Assembly: GCF_001938945.1 (NCBI RefSeq)
Contig: NZ_MKIO01000041.1
Location: 205,556 to 269,555, forward strand
DNA from: Xaviernesmea rhizosphaerae
GTDB lineage: Bacteria > Pseudomonadota > Alphaproteobacteria > Rhizobiales > Rhizobiaceae
Reading direction: 5' to 3'
DNA length: 64,000 nt
Every line of letters begins with the position of its first letter. Position 1 is the stretch's first letter. Below, one piece after another: positions 42,902 through 50,448 of the stretch. The notes under the pieces were generated by a model. That model saw only the letters and a program-made list of their open reading frames with translations, was not told the origin of the DNA and made no database searches. The position numbers and the translations under genes were made by a program.

Positions 42902-44938
42902 TCAGAGATCCTTCGCCAGCCGCAGGGCGTCGTAGATCGCGGCATGGGTGTTGCGGGCGGCCACGGCGTCGCCGATGCGGAAGAGCTGGTAGCGTCCCTC
43001 GGGATTGCGCGCCACCGTCTGCGGCGCGCCTGCGATCAGCGCGTCATAGGAGACTTCGCCCAGATTGCGCGAGGCCGGCTTCAGCTCGAAATAGAGCTCG
43101 TCCAGCGGGATCGTGCCGTGATTGACGACGATCTGGTCGACGAGGCGCTGCTTGGACACGCCGCCATAATCGCTGCCGACATGAGCGACGATCTGGTTGC
43201 CGCTCTTCTCGGCCGCTTCCAGCCGGTAAGTCACGGTAAAGGTGGTGTCGAGCTTCTGCAGCGCGCGCATATAGGGCACGAGGTTCATCGCCATCACCTC
43301 CGGCGCGAAGGCGCGGTCAGGCGTCATGATCTCCACCTTGCCGCCGGCCTTGGCGATCACTTCGGCCGCCTGCAACCCGGCATGGTCGCCGGCATCGTCA
43401 TAGACGAGCACATTGGTGCCCGGCTTCACATCGCCGGAGAGAATGTCCCAGGACGAGATGACGAGATCGTTGCCCGCGCTGAGCACCTCTGTATGCGGCA
43501 GGCCGCCCGTGGCGATGATGACGACATCGGGCGCTTCCGCCAGGATCGTCCCGGCTTCGGCCCAGCTGTTGAAATGGAAGGTGACGCCCAGCTTTTCGCA
43601 CTGGCTCATGCGCCAGTCGATAATGCCGATCATCTCGCGCCGGCGCTCGCTCTGGGCGGTGAGGCGGATCTGGCCGCCGGGGTCGCTCGCCGCCTCGAAC
43701 ACGACGACTTCATGCCCGCGCTCGGCACTGACGCGCGCGGCCTCAAGTCCCGCCGGGCCGGCCCCGACGATCACCACCTTCCTGCGCACGTCGGCCTTGG
43801 GGATAGCGTGCGGCATCGTTTCCTCGCGGCCCGTCGCGGCATTGTGGATGCAGAAGGCAAGGCCTCCCTGGTAGATGCGGTCCAGACAGTAATTGGCGCC
43901 GACGCAGGGGCGGATGTCGTCCTCGCGCTTTTCCATGATCTTGCGCACGATATGCGGGTCGGTCATGTGCGCGCGCGTCATGCCGATCATGTCCACCTTG
44001 CCGGCGGCGATCGCATGGCGGGCGGTGGCGACGTCCTGGATCTTGGCGGCATGGAAGATGGGGAAGCGGGTGGCGGCGCGGATCTCGCCGGCGAAATCCA
44101 GATGCGGCGCGCTGGCCATGCCCTGGATCGGGATCACGTCGGTCAAGCCGGGATCGGTGTCGATATGGCCGCGAATGACGTTGAGATAGTCGATCAGCCC
44201 GCTTTCCTTCAGGCGGCGGGAGATTTCCAGGCCATCGGCCTTGTCCGTCCCGCCGGGAAGACATTCATCCGCCGTGTAGCGCACGCCGAGGATGAAGTCG
44301 TCGCCCACCCGTGCGCGCATCGCCTTGAACACGTCGAAACAGAAGCGCAGGCGATTGTCGAGCGAGCCGCCATAGGGGCCGTCCAGCTCGTTGGTCAGCG
44401 GCGAGGCGAATTGATCGATCAGATGGCCATAGGCCTCCAGCTCGACGCCATCCATGCCGCCCGCCTTCATGCGCTCGGCCGCATCGGCGAAGTCCTTGAT
44501 GATGCGCTCGATGTCCCAGTCTTCCAGCTTCTTGGGAAAGGCGCGATGGGCGGCTTCGCGGTGATGCGACGGCGCCAGCACGGGCAGCCAGTCGCCCTTG
44601 TCCCAGCGCGTGCGGCGGCCGAGATGGGTGAGCTGGATCATGATCGCCGAACCCGCCTCGTGGACGGCATCGGTCATCTCGCGGATCCACGGAACGATCT
44701 CGTCCTTGTAGGCCAGCAGGTTGTTGAACACAGGCGGGCTGTCCTTCGACACGGCGGCGGAGCCGGCCGTCATCGTCAGTGCAACGCCACCGCGCGCGCG
44801 CTCCACCGTATAGGCCCGATAGCGCCCCTTCGGCATGCCGTCTTCCGGGTAGGCCGGCTCGTGCGAGGTGACGATGATGCGGTTGCGCAGCGTCAGATGC
44901 TTGAGCTGAAAGGGCTGAAGCAGGGGATCGTTCGACAT
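42902..44938 (-). CDS. FMN/FAD/4Fe-4S oxidoreductase, N-methylproline or dimethylglycine-type demethylase
   Basis: A 678-residue protein of the trimethylamine dehydrogenase/2,4-dienoyl-CoA reductase architecture: an Old-Yellow-Enzyme-type FMN barrel (1-370), an iron-sulfur segment (CVGANYC...FC) and a C-terminal FAD/NAD-binding half starting VVIVGAGPAGLEAARVSAERG. The second Cys of the usual C-x2-C pair is Ala (CVGA), which I believe is normal for the N-methylproline demethylase subgroup of rhizobia. ATG 44938 gives the standard N-terminus (MSNDPLLQPFQLKHLTLRNR). Divergence from a TetR gene, with a P5C-reductase-like gene and ProXWV importer beyond, supports catabolism of a betaine such as proline betaine; sarcosine/dimethylglycine are alternatives. 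Confidence 0.8.
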   Translation of the reverse strand: MSNDPLLQPFQLKHLTLRNRIIVTSHEPAYPEDGMPKGRYRAYTVERARGGVALTMTAGSAAVSKDSPPVFNNLLAYKDEIVPWIREMTDAVHEAGSAIMIQLTHLGRRTRWDKGDWLPVLAPSHHREAAHRAFPKKLEDWDIERIIKDFADAAERMKAGGMDGVELEAYGHLIDQFASPLTNELDGPYGGSLDNRLRFCFDVFKAMRARVGDDFILGVRYTADECLPGGTDKADGLEISRRLKESGLIDYLNVIRGHIDTDPGLTDVIPIQGMASAPHLDFAGEIRAATRFPIFHAAKIQDVATARHAIAAGKVDMIGMTRAHMTDPHIVRKIMEKREDDIRPCVGANYCLDRIYQGGLAFCIHNAATGREETMPHAIPKADVRRKVVIVGAGPAGLEAARVSAERGHEVVVFEAASDPGGQIRLTAQSERRREMIGIIDWRMSQCEKLGVTFHFNSWAEAGTILAEAPDVVIIATGGLPHTEVLSAGNDLVISSWDILSGDVKPGTNVLVYDDAGDHAGLQAAEVIAKAGGKVEIMTPDRAFAPEVMAMNLVPYMRALQKLDTTFTVTYRLEAAEKSGNQIVAHVGSDYGGVSKQRLVDQIVVNHGTIPLDELYFELKPASRNLGEVSYDALIAGAPQTVARNPEGRYQLFRIGDAVAARNTHAAIYDALRLAKDL

Positions 44939-44993
44939 GACCAGGGCTCCGGTGCGGGGATGTCGGCCGAGGCTAGGGAGAATGTACATAAGT

Positions 44994-45026
44994 GTCAACA
45001 TCGAAGACATCCGTGTCTCTGTTGAC
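44994..45026. promoter_or_regulatory. Operator candidates between the demethylase and TetR genes
   Basis: GTCAACA (44994-45000) and TGTTGAC (45020-45026) form a 7-bp inverted repeat, and AGACA-TCCG-TGTCT (45005-45018) forms another nested inside. The outer arms include a -35-like TTGACA on the minus strand for the demethylase gene. TetR proteins bind such palindromes in divergent promoters. Confidence 0.5.
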
Positions 45027-45083
45027 GACAGGGATGAACATTTCTGCTTGTCAGCCCCCCCAATGCCGGTTACGCATGGAGAC

Positions 45084-45713
45084 ATGGAGCAGGCTGCAGC
45101 GGACACCGGATGGCGCGGATCTCAGGAGGGCTGGCTCGACGCCGCCTATGAGGCGCTTCTCGAGTCCGGCATCGACGCGGTGAAGATCCTGCCGCTCGCC
45201 AAGCGGCTGAAGCTGTCGCGCACCAGCTTCTACTGGTTCTTCAAGAACCGGGAGGAGCTTCTGGACGCGCTGCTGGCGCGCTGGCGGGACAAGAACACCG
45301 GCAATCTGGTGAAGCAGACCGAGGCCTATGCCGAAACCGTGGTCGAGGCGATGCTCAACCTGTTCGATTGCTGGCTCGACAGGGCGCTGTTCGACTCGCC
45401 CTTCGAGTTTGCGGTGCGCAGCTGGGCATTGCAGTCGCCACCGATTCTCGCCGAAGTCCAGGCGGCCGATCAGAGTCGCATGGAGGCCATTGCGCGCATG
45501 CTGATGCGCTTCGGTTTCGATGAAAGTGCCGCAGACGTGCGTGCGCGGACGACTTATCTCGTGCAAATCGGATATATTTCGATGCAGTCACAAGAAAATG
45601 TCGCTTTGAGAATGAGGCGCATCCCCGAATATATTGCAATTTACACTGGCCAGATACCGCAGAGGCGGGAGCTCGATCGCTTTTACGCACGCCATGGATA
45701 TCAACCGGAGTGA
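45084..45713 (+). CDS. TetR-family transcriptional regulator
   Basis: A 209-residue TetR regulator from ATG 45084; ATG 45063, which would add seven residues, is possible. The helix-turn-helix region runs over residues about 12-58 (WLDAAYEALLESGIDAVKILPLAKRLKLSRTSFYWFFKNREELLDALL in segments). It is followed by an all-helical ligand domain with MLNLFDCWLDRALFD. It is divergent from the demethylase and overlaps the P5C-reductase-like gene by 20 bases. It most likely represses this betaine-type module until a methylated proline or related compound binds. Confidence 0.85.
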   Translation: MEQAAADTGWRGSQEGWLDAAYEALLESGIDAVKILPLAKRLKLSRTSFYWFFKNREELLDALLARWRDKNTGNLVKQTEAYAETVVEAMLNLFDCWLDRALFDSPFEFAVRSWALQSPPILAEVQAADQSRMEAIARMLMRFGFDESAADVRARTTYLVQIGYISMQSQENVALRMRRIPEYIAIYTGQIPQRRELDRFYARHGYQPE

Positions 45714-46521
45714 GCATCAATTGCGGCAGAAGGACGATCTGAAGATTGGGGTGATCGGCGGCGCCGGCTGGCTCGGCGCAGCCATTGCGGCAGCCCTGAT
45801 CGAGGCTGAGGTCGTCACGCCCGATCGTCTGACCCTTTCCTATCGCAGCACCCGCTCAGACGCAGTCCCCGGCGCTTTCTGGACGACGGACAACCAGGAA
45901 CTGGCCGATCGCTCAGATATTCTCCTGCTGTGCGTGCGCCCTGCCGACTGGGCCGGTCTTCACGTGGACGCCAGCGGCAAGCTGGTGCTCTCCGTCATGG
46001 CGGGCATCGGGCTCGCGGCGCTCGCCCAACGGCACGGCACCGCGCGCGTGGTGCGCACCCTGCCCAATGCCGCCGTCACGGTGCGCAAATCCTACACACC
46101 CTGGCTGGCCGCGCCCGCCGTCGGCGAGGCGGACCGCGCCATCATCCGGCGCATTTTCGATGCCTGCGGCACCCAGGACGAGGTGCGCAGCGAAGCCGAG
46201 ATCGATTATCTGACCGGACTGACCGGCTCCGGACCGGCCTTTCCCGCCCTGCTGGCCGAAGCCATGATGCTGGATGCCATCGACAGGGGCTTTGATCGCG
46301 ACGTCGCCCGCCGCGCGGTGAATGCCGTTCTGATCGGCACCGGCCGACTCCTGGAGCGCCAGGACGACTGTCCTTCCGACACGGTCCGCACCTTCCTCGA
46401 CTATCGCGGCACCACCGCCGCCGCGATCGAGGCGATGACGTCATCCGGCCTGCGCGCCGCCGTCGCAAACGGCCTGGCTGCAGCCCATGAAAAATCGGTC
46501 CGCTTGGGAGAACCGTCCTAG
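45694..46521 (+). CDS. Pyrroline-5-carboxylate reductase-like dehydrogenase
   Basis: A 275-residue P5C reductase family protein. The Rossmann motif IGVIGGAGWLGAAIAAALIE binds NAD(P)H near the N-terminus. Conserved VMAGIGLAAL, VVRTLPNAAVTVRKSYTPW and the C-terminal dimerisation segment LTGLTGSGPAFPALLAEAMM follow. Location beside a demethylase and ProXWV importer suggests it acts on a cyclic imino acid from betaine breakdown rather than housekeeping proline synthesis. ATG 45694 gives a short polar leader before the Rossmann strand. The upstream TetR frame overlaps it by 20 bases, indicating cotranscription. Confidence 0.8.
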   Translation: MDINRSEHQLRQKDDLKIGVIGGAGWLGAAIAAALIEAEVVTPDRLTLSYRSTRSDAVPGAFWTTDNQELADRSDILLLCVRPADWAGLHVDASGKLVLSVMAGIGLAALAQRHGTARVVRTLPNAAVTVRKSYTPWLAAPAVGEADRAIIRRIFDACGTQDEVRSEAEIDYLTGLTGSGPAFPALLAEAMMLDAIDRGFDRDVARRAVNAVLIGTGRLLERQDDCPSDTVRTFLDYRGTTAAAIEAMTSSGLRAAVANGLAAAHEKSVRLGEPS

Positions 46522-46523
46522 CG

Positions 46524-46538
46524 CCCGCCACAGGCGGG
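46524..46538 (+). terminator. Hairpin after the P5C-reductase-like gene
   Basis: CCCGCC-ACA-GGCGGG forms a tight 6-bp stem three bases after the stop codon. No T run follows. A perfect palindrome CCAAGCTTGG lies slightly downstream (about 46563-46572). Partial termination or processing before proX is possible. Confidence 0.4.
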
Positions 46539-46605
46539 ATCAGCGGCGCCCCGCCCGGACCAGGCCAAGCTTGGTCAGACTGCCGCAAAAACAGAGGGAA
46601 CGACA

Positions 46606-47607
46606 ATGAAGAGACTGCTCGCATCGACCTGCCTTCTTCTTGGGACCATCGCAGGCTCGGCCATCGCCAATGCCGCCGAATGTGGCCATGTCACGATTGC
46701 CAGCATGAACTGGCAGAGCGCGGAGGTCCTCTCCAATCTCGACAAGTTCATTCTCAACGAAGGCTATGGCTGCGACGCCGAAATCACCATCGGCGATACT
46801 GTTCCCACCATCACCTCCATGGCTGAAAAGGGCCAGCCCGACATCGCGCCGGAAGCCTGGGTCGATCTCCTGCCTGACGTCGTCAAGAAGGGCACCGACG
46901 AGGGCCGGATCGTCAAGGCCGGCTCGCCGCTTCCCGATGGCGGCGTCCAGGGCTGGTGGATCCCGAAATATCTCGCCGACGCTCATCCAGACATCAAGAC
47001 CATCCCGGACCTCTTGAAGCATCCCGACCTGATCAAGGACCCGGAAGATCCGAGCAAGGGCGCCGTCTATAACGGCCCGCAGGGCTGGGGCGGCACGGTG
47101 GTGACCACGCAGCTCTTCAAGGCCTTCGGCGCGGAAAAGGCCGGCTGGACGCTGGTCGACACCGGTTCCGCCGCCGGCCTCGACGGCTCGATCGCCAAGG
47201 CCTATGAGCGCAAGGCCGGCTGGGTCGGCTATTACTGGGCCCCGACGGCGCTGCTCGGCAAGTATGAGATGGTGCAGCTCCAGGCCGGCGTTCCCTATGA
47301 CGCCGCGGAATGGAAGCGCTGCATCACCGTGGCCTCCTGCACCGATCCCAAGCCGAGCGCTTGGCCGGTCGACACGATCGCCACACTGGTCGCAAAGCCC
47401 TTCTCCGAGAAGGTCGCCCCCGAGGTCATGACCTACCTCAACAAGCGCGCCTGGAGCAACCAGACCGTCGGCAAACTGATGGCCTGGATGACCGACAACC
47501 AAGCGAGCGGCGAAGACAGCGCCAAGCACTTCCTGAAGGAAAACAAGGACATCTGGAAGGCCTGGGTTTCGCCTGAGGCCGCCGCCAAGATCGAGGCCGC
47601 ACTCTAA
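46606..47607 (+). CDS. proX: Glycine/proline betaine ABC transporter, periplasmic binding protein (ProX-like)
   Basis: A 333-residue OpuAC-type binding protein. The signal peptide ends about residue 23 (AIANA, then AECGHVTIASMNW). Betaine-binding family segments include PTITSMAEKGQPDIAPEAW and GWVGYYWAPTALLGKYEM, rich in Trp and Tyr that form the cation-pi box for quaternary amines. It feeds ProW/ProV. AGGGAACGAC precedes the ATG. The linked demethylase suggests uptake for catabolism as well as osmoprotection. A short repeat starts on the base after its stop. Confidence 0.88.
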   Translation: MKRLLASTCLLLGTIAGSAIANAAECGHVTIASMNWQSAEVLSNLDKFILNEGYGCDAEITIGDTVPTITSMAEKGQPDIAPEAWVDLLPDVVKKGTDEGRIVKAGSPLPDGGVQGWWIPKYLADAHPDIKTIPDLLKHPDLIKDPEDPSKGAVYNGPQGWGGTVVTTQLFKAFGAEKAGWTLVDTGSAAGLDGSIAKAYERKAGWVGYYWAPTALLGKYEMVQLQAGVPYDAAEWKRCITVASCTDPKPSAWPVDTIATLVAKPFSEKVAPEVMTYLNKRAWSNQTVGKLMAWMTDNQASGEDSAKHFLKENKDIWKAWVSPEAAAKIEAAL

Positions 47608-47657
47608 CAGTCTGTCCCATAATCGCCGTTGGCCGGCTGCAAGTCTTGAACAGACTG
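47608..47657. repeat. Short form of the stop-abutting repeat after proX
   Basis: It is bounded by inverted CAGTCTGT (47608-47615) and ACAGACTG (47650-47657) and starts immediately after the proX TAA. Its left 33 bases match the left end of the 1295-1433 element (including AATCGCCGTTGGCCG) and its right 13 match the right end (CTTGAACAGACTG). The central hairpin of about 89 bases is gone, apparently by deletion between GCAA repeats. Confidence 0.65.
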
Positions 47658-47673
47658 TCAGGCCTTGCGCAAT

Positions 47674-47699
47674 CCCGTGCCCGTCCTTGCGGGCACGGG
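47674..47699 (+). terminator. Hairpin in the proX-proW gap
   Basis: CCCGTGCCCG (47674-47683) pairs perfectly with CGGGCACGGG (47690-47699) around a 6-base loop. No T tract follows. The rest of the 348-base gap up to 47955 shows no gene or other clear signal. The hairpin likely lowers proWV expression relative to proX. Confidence 0.55.
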
Positions 47700-47955
47700 C
47701 GACCCGAATGCTCCTGGCCCTCTGCATCCCTCGCTCTTCGATCGACTGTCGAGCCAGGCCGGGATGAAAGGGGGTGCTGCAAGGCTGCGGGCAACAAATC
47801 GGGGGATCAGGCAACGCGGGCGGCAGGGGCCTGCCTGCTCACGCTGCCACCCGACAAGGCCACAGGCCAAGGCGGTGCGCCAATGGCGCATCGCATCTCC
47901 CGCCGAAACGACAAGAAAAAGACATGTGGTCGGCTCTTTTCAAAAGGGGAACCGA

Positions 47956-48843
47956 ATGGACTGGTTTTACACATTCCCGCACATGAACGATGACATGCTG
48001 CGCGACCTCAAGAAGACGATCGACGAGGGCTTTCGCGGCTTTACCCGCAGCTACGGCGACGTGATCGAAAGTCTCTTCACACCGCTGCAGCATTTTCTCA
48101 TCAGCGCCGAGCGCTTCATGCTGAAGACGCCCTGGCCGATCATCACGCTGCTCATCCTGGCGATCGCCTATGCCGCGACGCGCAGCCTGCGCATCGTCGC
48201 CGGCTGTCTCGTGACCCTGCTGCTGATCGGCTATTTCGACATGTGGGAAGACACGATGCGGACGGTCTCGATGATCTTCGTCTGCACCGTCCTGTCCATC
48301 GTCATCGGCCTGCCGATCGGCATCCTCATGGCCCGGTCGAACCGCATGCAGCGCATCGTCAATCCGATCCTCGACGTGATGCAGACCATGCCGAGCTTCG
48401 TCTATCTGATCCCCGTGGTCATGCTGCTCGGCATCGGCAAGGTGCCCGGCCTGATCGCCGTCGTCATCTACGCCATTCCGCCGATGATCCGCCTGACCGA
48501 TCTCGGCATCCGCCTGGTGGACAAGGACGTGCTGGAAGCCGCCGACGCCTTCGGCGCCGACAACCGGCAGAAGCTGTTCAAGGTGCAATTGCCGCTGGCT
48601 TTGCCCACCATCATGGCCGGCATCAACCAGACGATCATGATGGCGCTCGCCATGGTGGTCATCGCCTCGATGATCGGTGTGCAGGGCCTCGGCCAGCCGG
48701 TGCTCAAAGCCATCGCCAACCAGTATTTCACCTTGGGCATCTTCAACGGCATGGCCATCGTCGGCATCGCCATCATGTTCGACCGCGTCAGCCAGGCCTA
48801 TGGCAAGCGTCTGCAGAAGCACAGGGAGATCGCGCATGGCTGA
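47956..48843 (+). CDS. proW: Glycine/proline betaine ABC transporter permease (ProW-like)
   Basis: A 295-residue permease of the OpuA/ProW family. It has a long hydrophilic N-terminus (about 60 residues) then roughly six helices. The ATPase-contact EAA region reads VLEAADAFGADNRQKLFKVQLPLALPTIMAGI near residue 200. ATG 47956 with AGGGG upstream fixes the start; the long frame from 47665 covers the intergenic repeat region. Its end overlaps proV by 8 bases. It acts with ProX and ProV in inner-membrane betaine import. Confidence 0.9.
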   Translation: MDWFYTFPHMNDDMLRDLKKTIDEGFRGFTRSYGDVIESLFTPLQHFLISAERFMLKTPWPIITLLILAIAYAATRSLRIVAGCLVTLLLIGYFDMWEDTMRTVSMIFVCTVLSIVIGLPIGILMARSNRMQRIVNPILDVMQTMPSFVYLIPVVMLLGIGKVPGLIAVVIYAIPPMIRLTDLGIRLVDKDVLEAADAFGADNRQKLFKVQLPLALPTIMAGINQTIMMALAMVVIASMIGVQGLGQPVLKAIANQYFTLGIFNGMAIVGIAIMFDRVSQAYGKRLQKHREIAHG

Positions 48844-49900
48844 TCATGCTTTCGGCGGCATCCGCATCCGCAACCTCTACAAGATCTTCGGCTCCAATCC
48901 CGGCGCCTATGTCGAGGCCGTGCGCAACGGCCTGACCAAGACCGAGCTGAACGTCAAATATGGCCACGTGCTCGGCCTGCGCGACATCAATATCGACATG
49001 CCCTCCGGCTCCATTCAGGTCATCATGGGCCTGTCGGGCTCGGGTAAATCCACGCTGATCCGCCATATCAACCGGCTGATCGACCCCACGGCCGGGGAGG
49101 TGCTGGTGGACGGCACCGATGTGGTGAAAATGTCGGAGACGGAACTGCGCACCTTCCGCCGTCAGGAGACGGCCATGGTGTTCCAGAAATTCGCGCTGCT
49201 GCCGCACCGCACGGTGCTGGACAACACCGTCTTCGGCCTGGAACTGCAGGGCGTGGGGCGTGCGCAGCGGATCGATACGGCCATGCGCTGGCTCGAACGC
49301 GTCGGCCTCAAGGGCTTCGAGCAGAAATATCCCAACCAGCTCTCCGGCGGCATGCAGCAGCGCGTCGGCCTGGCCCGGGCGCTGGCCAATGACGCGCCGG
49401 TGCTTTTGATGGACGAGGCCTATTCGGCGCTCGATCCGCTGATCCGCACCGACATGCAGACCGTTCTGCTCGATCTGCAGAAGGAAATCCGCAAGACCAT
49501 CGTCTTCATCACCCACGATCTTGACGAGGCGCTGCGGCTCGGCGACCAGATCGCCATCCTGCGCGATGGCGAGGTGATCCAGCAGGGCACCAGCCAGGAC
49601 ATCGTGCTGCGGCCGGCCGACGATTATGTCGCCAACTTCGTCAAGGAAGTGAACCGCGGCCGCGTCGTCCATGTCGAGGCGGTGATGACGCCGCTCGCGC
49701 CAGGCAATGGCGCACCGCATGGCCCGACCATCGCGGCCGGCGTCACCATCGAGGAGGCCGTGCGCCTGCTGGCCTCGGCGCCGGAAGGTGACATCACCGT
49801 CGTCGATGCCACTGGCAAGCCGCTCGGCCGCGTGACCTTCCGCCAGTTGGCCGGCGCCATGGTCAATGCCCAGGAAACCGGCCACCGCGCCGTGGCCTGA
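48836..49900 (+). CDS. proV: Glycine/proline betaine ABC transporter ATP-binding protein (ProV-like)
   Basis: A 354-residue ATPase. Walker A is GLSGSGKST near residue 65, signature LSGGMQQRVGLARAL, Walker B VLLMDEAYSALDP (Ala-Tyr after the Glu as usual in ProV), and a switch His in FITHDLDEALRLGD. The C-terminus (residues about 270-350) is a short regulatory tail, with one CBS-like unit (GPTIAAGVTIEEAVRLL through GRVTFRQL) where full ProV has two. CBS units in OpuA sense ionic strength, so osmotic gating may be reduced here. Confidence 0.88.
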   Translation: MADHAFGGIRIRNLYKIFGSNPGAYVEAVRNGLTKTELNVKYGHVLGLRDINIDMPSGSIQVIMGLSGSGKSTLIRHINRLIDPTAGEVLVDGTDVVKMSETELRTFRRQETAMVFQKFALLPHRTVLDNTVFGLELQGVGRAQRIDTAMRWLERVGLKGFEQKYPNQLSGGMQQRVGLARALANDAPVLLMDEAYSALDPLIRTDMQTVLLDLQKEIRKTIVFITHDLDEALRLGDQIAILRDGEVIQQGTSQDIVLRPADDYVANFVKEVNRGRVVHVEAVMTPLAPGNGAPHGPTIAAGVTIEEAVRLLASAPEGDITVVDATGKPLGRVTFRQLAGAMVNAQETGHRAVA

Positions 49901-49907
49901 CGAAAGC

Positions 49908-49963
49908 GGCCGGGCCAGAAGGTCCGGCCGGTAGTTGCCTGCAGCGGGAGCCCCGCTTGCAGG
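49908..49963 (+). terminator. Double hairpin after proV
   Basis: GGCCGGGCC-AGAA-GGTCCGGCC (49908-49929, one G-U pair) is followed by a second stem CCTGCA...TGCAGG with inner GCGG/CCGC pairs (49938-49963). Together they probably end the betaine operon. A third hairpin (GAGGCA...TGCCTC, 50063-50099) lies in the otherwise empty stretch before the sigma-54 promoter. Confidence 0.55.
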
Positions 49964-50235
49964 TCCGCGCGAAAACCCCTGCTTCGCCCAGGTCGCGAGG
50001 TCATCCCTCTGCCGGCACGAACCGGCCTCTCCCTACCCACCAAAGCCGATTTTTTGGTCAGCGAGGCAGCGGCCTGCGCAAGTTGCAGGCAGGTGCCTCA
50101 CAGGCCTCCCCAAGATCCTCAGAACCATCCGCCCGAGACAGGCTCTCCGGCGCACAGAGGAATTGCGCGCAAAAACAGGCATCTGCGACTGCGAACCCGA
50201 TAGGCGCCTCGGCACGCCGCGCTCGGCTTCGTTTC

Positions 50236-50251
50236 TGGCACACCGCTTGCT
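50236..50251 (+). promoter_or_regulatory. Sigma-54 (-24/-12) promoter of the guanidine operon
   Basis: TGGCAC (50236-50241), five bases, TTGCT (50247-50251) matches the sigma-54 consensus TGGCAC-N5-TTGCW at every defined position. The predicted start of transcription, near 50262, is only a few bases before the riboswitch aptamer, which begins about 50271. Sigma-54 promoters in nitrogen assimilation are driven by NtrC. No clear NtrC site was found by eye upstream; the 50063-50099 hairpin region is the only symmetrical candidate. Confidence 0.8.
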
Positions 50252-50270
50252 TCCTATCTTGCAGAGTTTG

Positions 50271-50378
50271 GCCGCTAGGGTTCCGATGCGCTTTGAGCGC
50301 GTGACTGGTCCGAGAGCAGCCACTGGATGGAGGAGACATTCCATCCAGATGCACGGCGGGACAAAAGCCCGGGAGACC
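50271..50378 (+). promoter_or_regulatory. Guanidine-I riboswitch (ykkC class 1) aptamer
   Basis: Three conserved blocks of the guanidine-I class occur in order: CTAGGGTTCCG (50275-50285), CTGGTCCGAGAG (50305-50316) and ACGGCGGGACAAAAGCCCGG, then GAGA (50353-50376). Between them are a small hairpin GCGCT-TTG-AGCGC and a perfect 9-bp arm (50323-50331 with 50340-50348). The RNA binds guanidinium and turns on genes for guanidine export or breakdown. Downstream genes encode a carboxylase, DUF1989 pair and allophanate hydrolase, the established guanidine degradation set. Confidence 0.95.
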
Positions 50379-50387
50379 TCGTTAGCC

Positions 50388-50424
50388 AGGGATTGGCGGC
50401 GTTGGTCTTCGCCACTCCCTTTTT
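50388..50424 (+). terminator. Riboswitch-controlled intrinsic terminator (expression platform)
   Basis: AGGGA-T-TGGCG (50388-50398) pairs with CGCCA-C-TCCCT (50410-50420) with one mismatch, and T50420-T50424 follows. It lies 10-12 bases after the aptamer and 24 before the first start codon. In this class ligand-free RNA terminates and guanidine binding permits read-through. Confidence 0.8.
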
Positions 50425-50448
50425 GAAAAGTGCAAAAGGGGAATACGC

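Noticed and set aside
49935..50426. Open frame of 163 codons on the plus strand
   Set aside because: It spans the proV terminators, the sigma-54 promoter and the riboswitch, with no family resemblance; it is a chance frame in GC-rich DNA.
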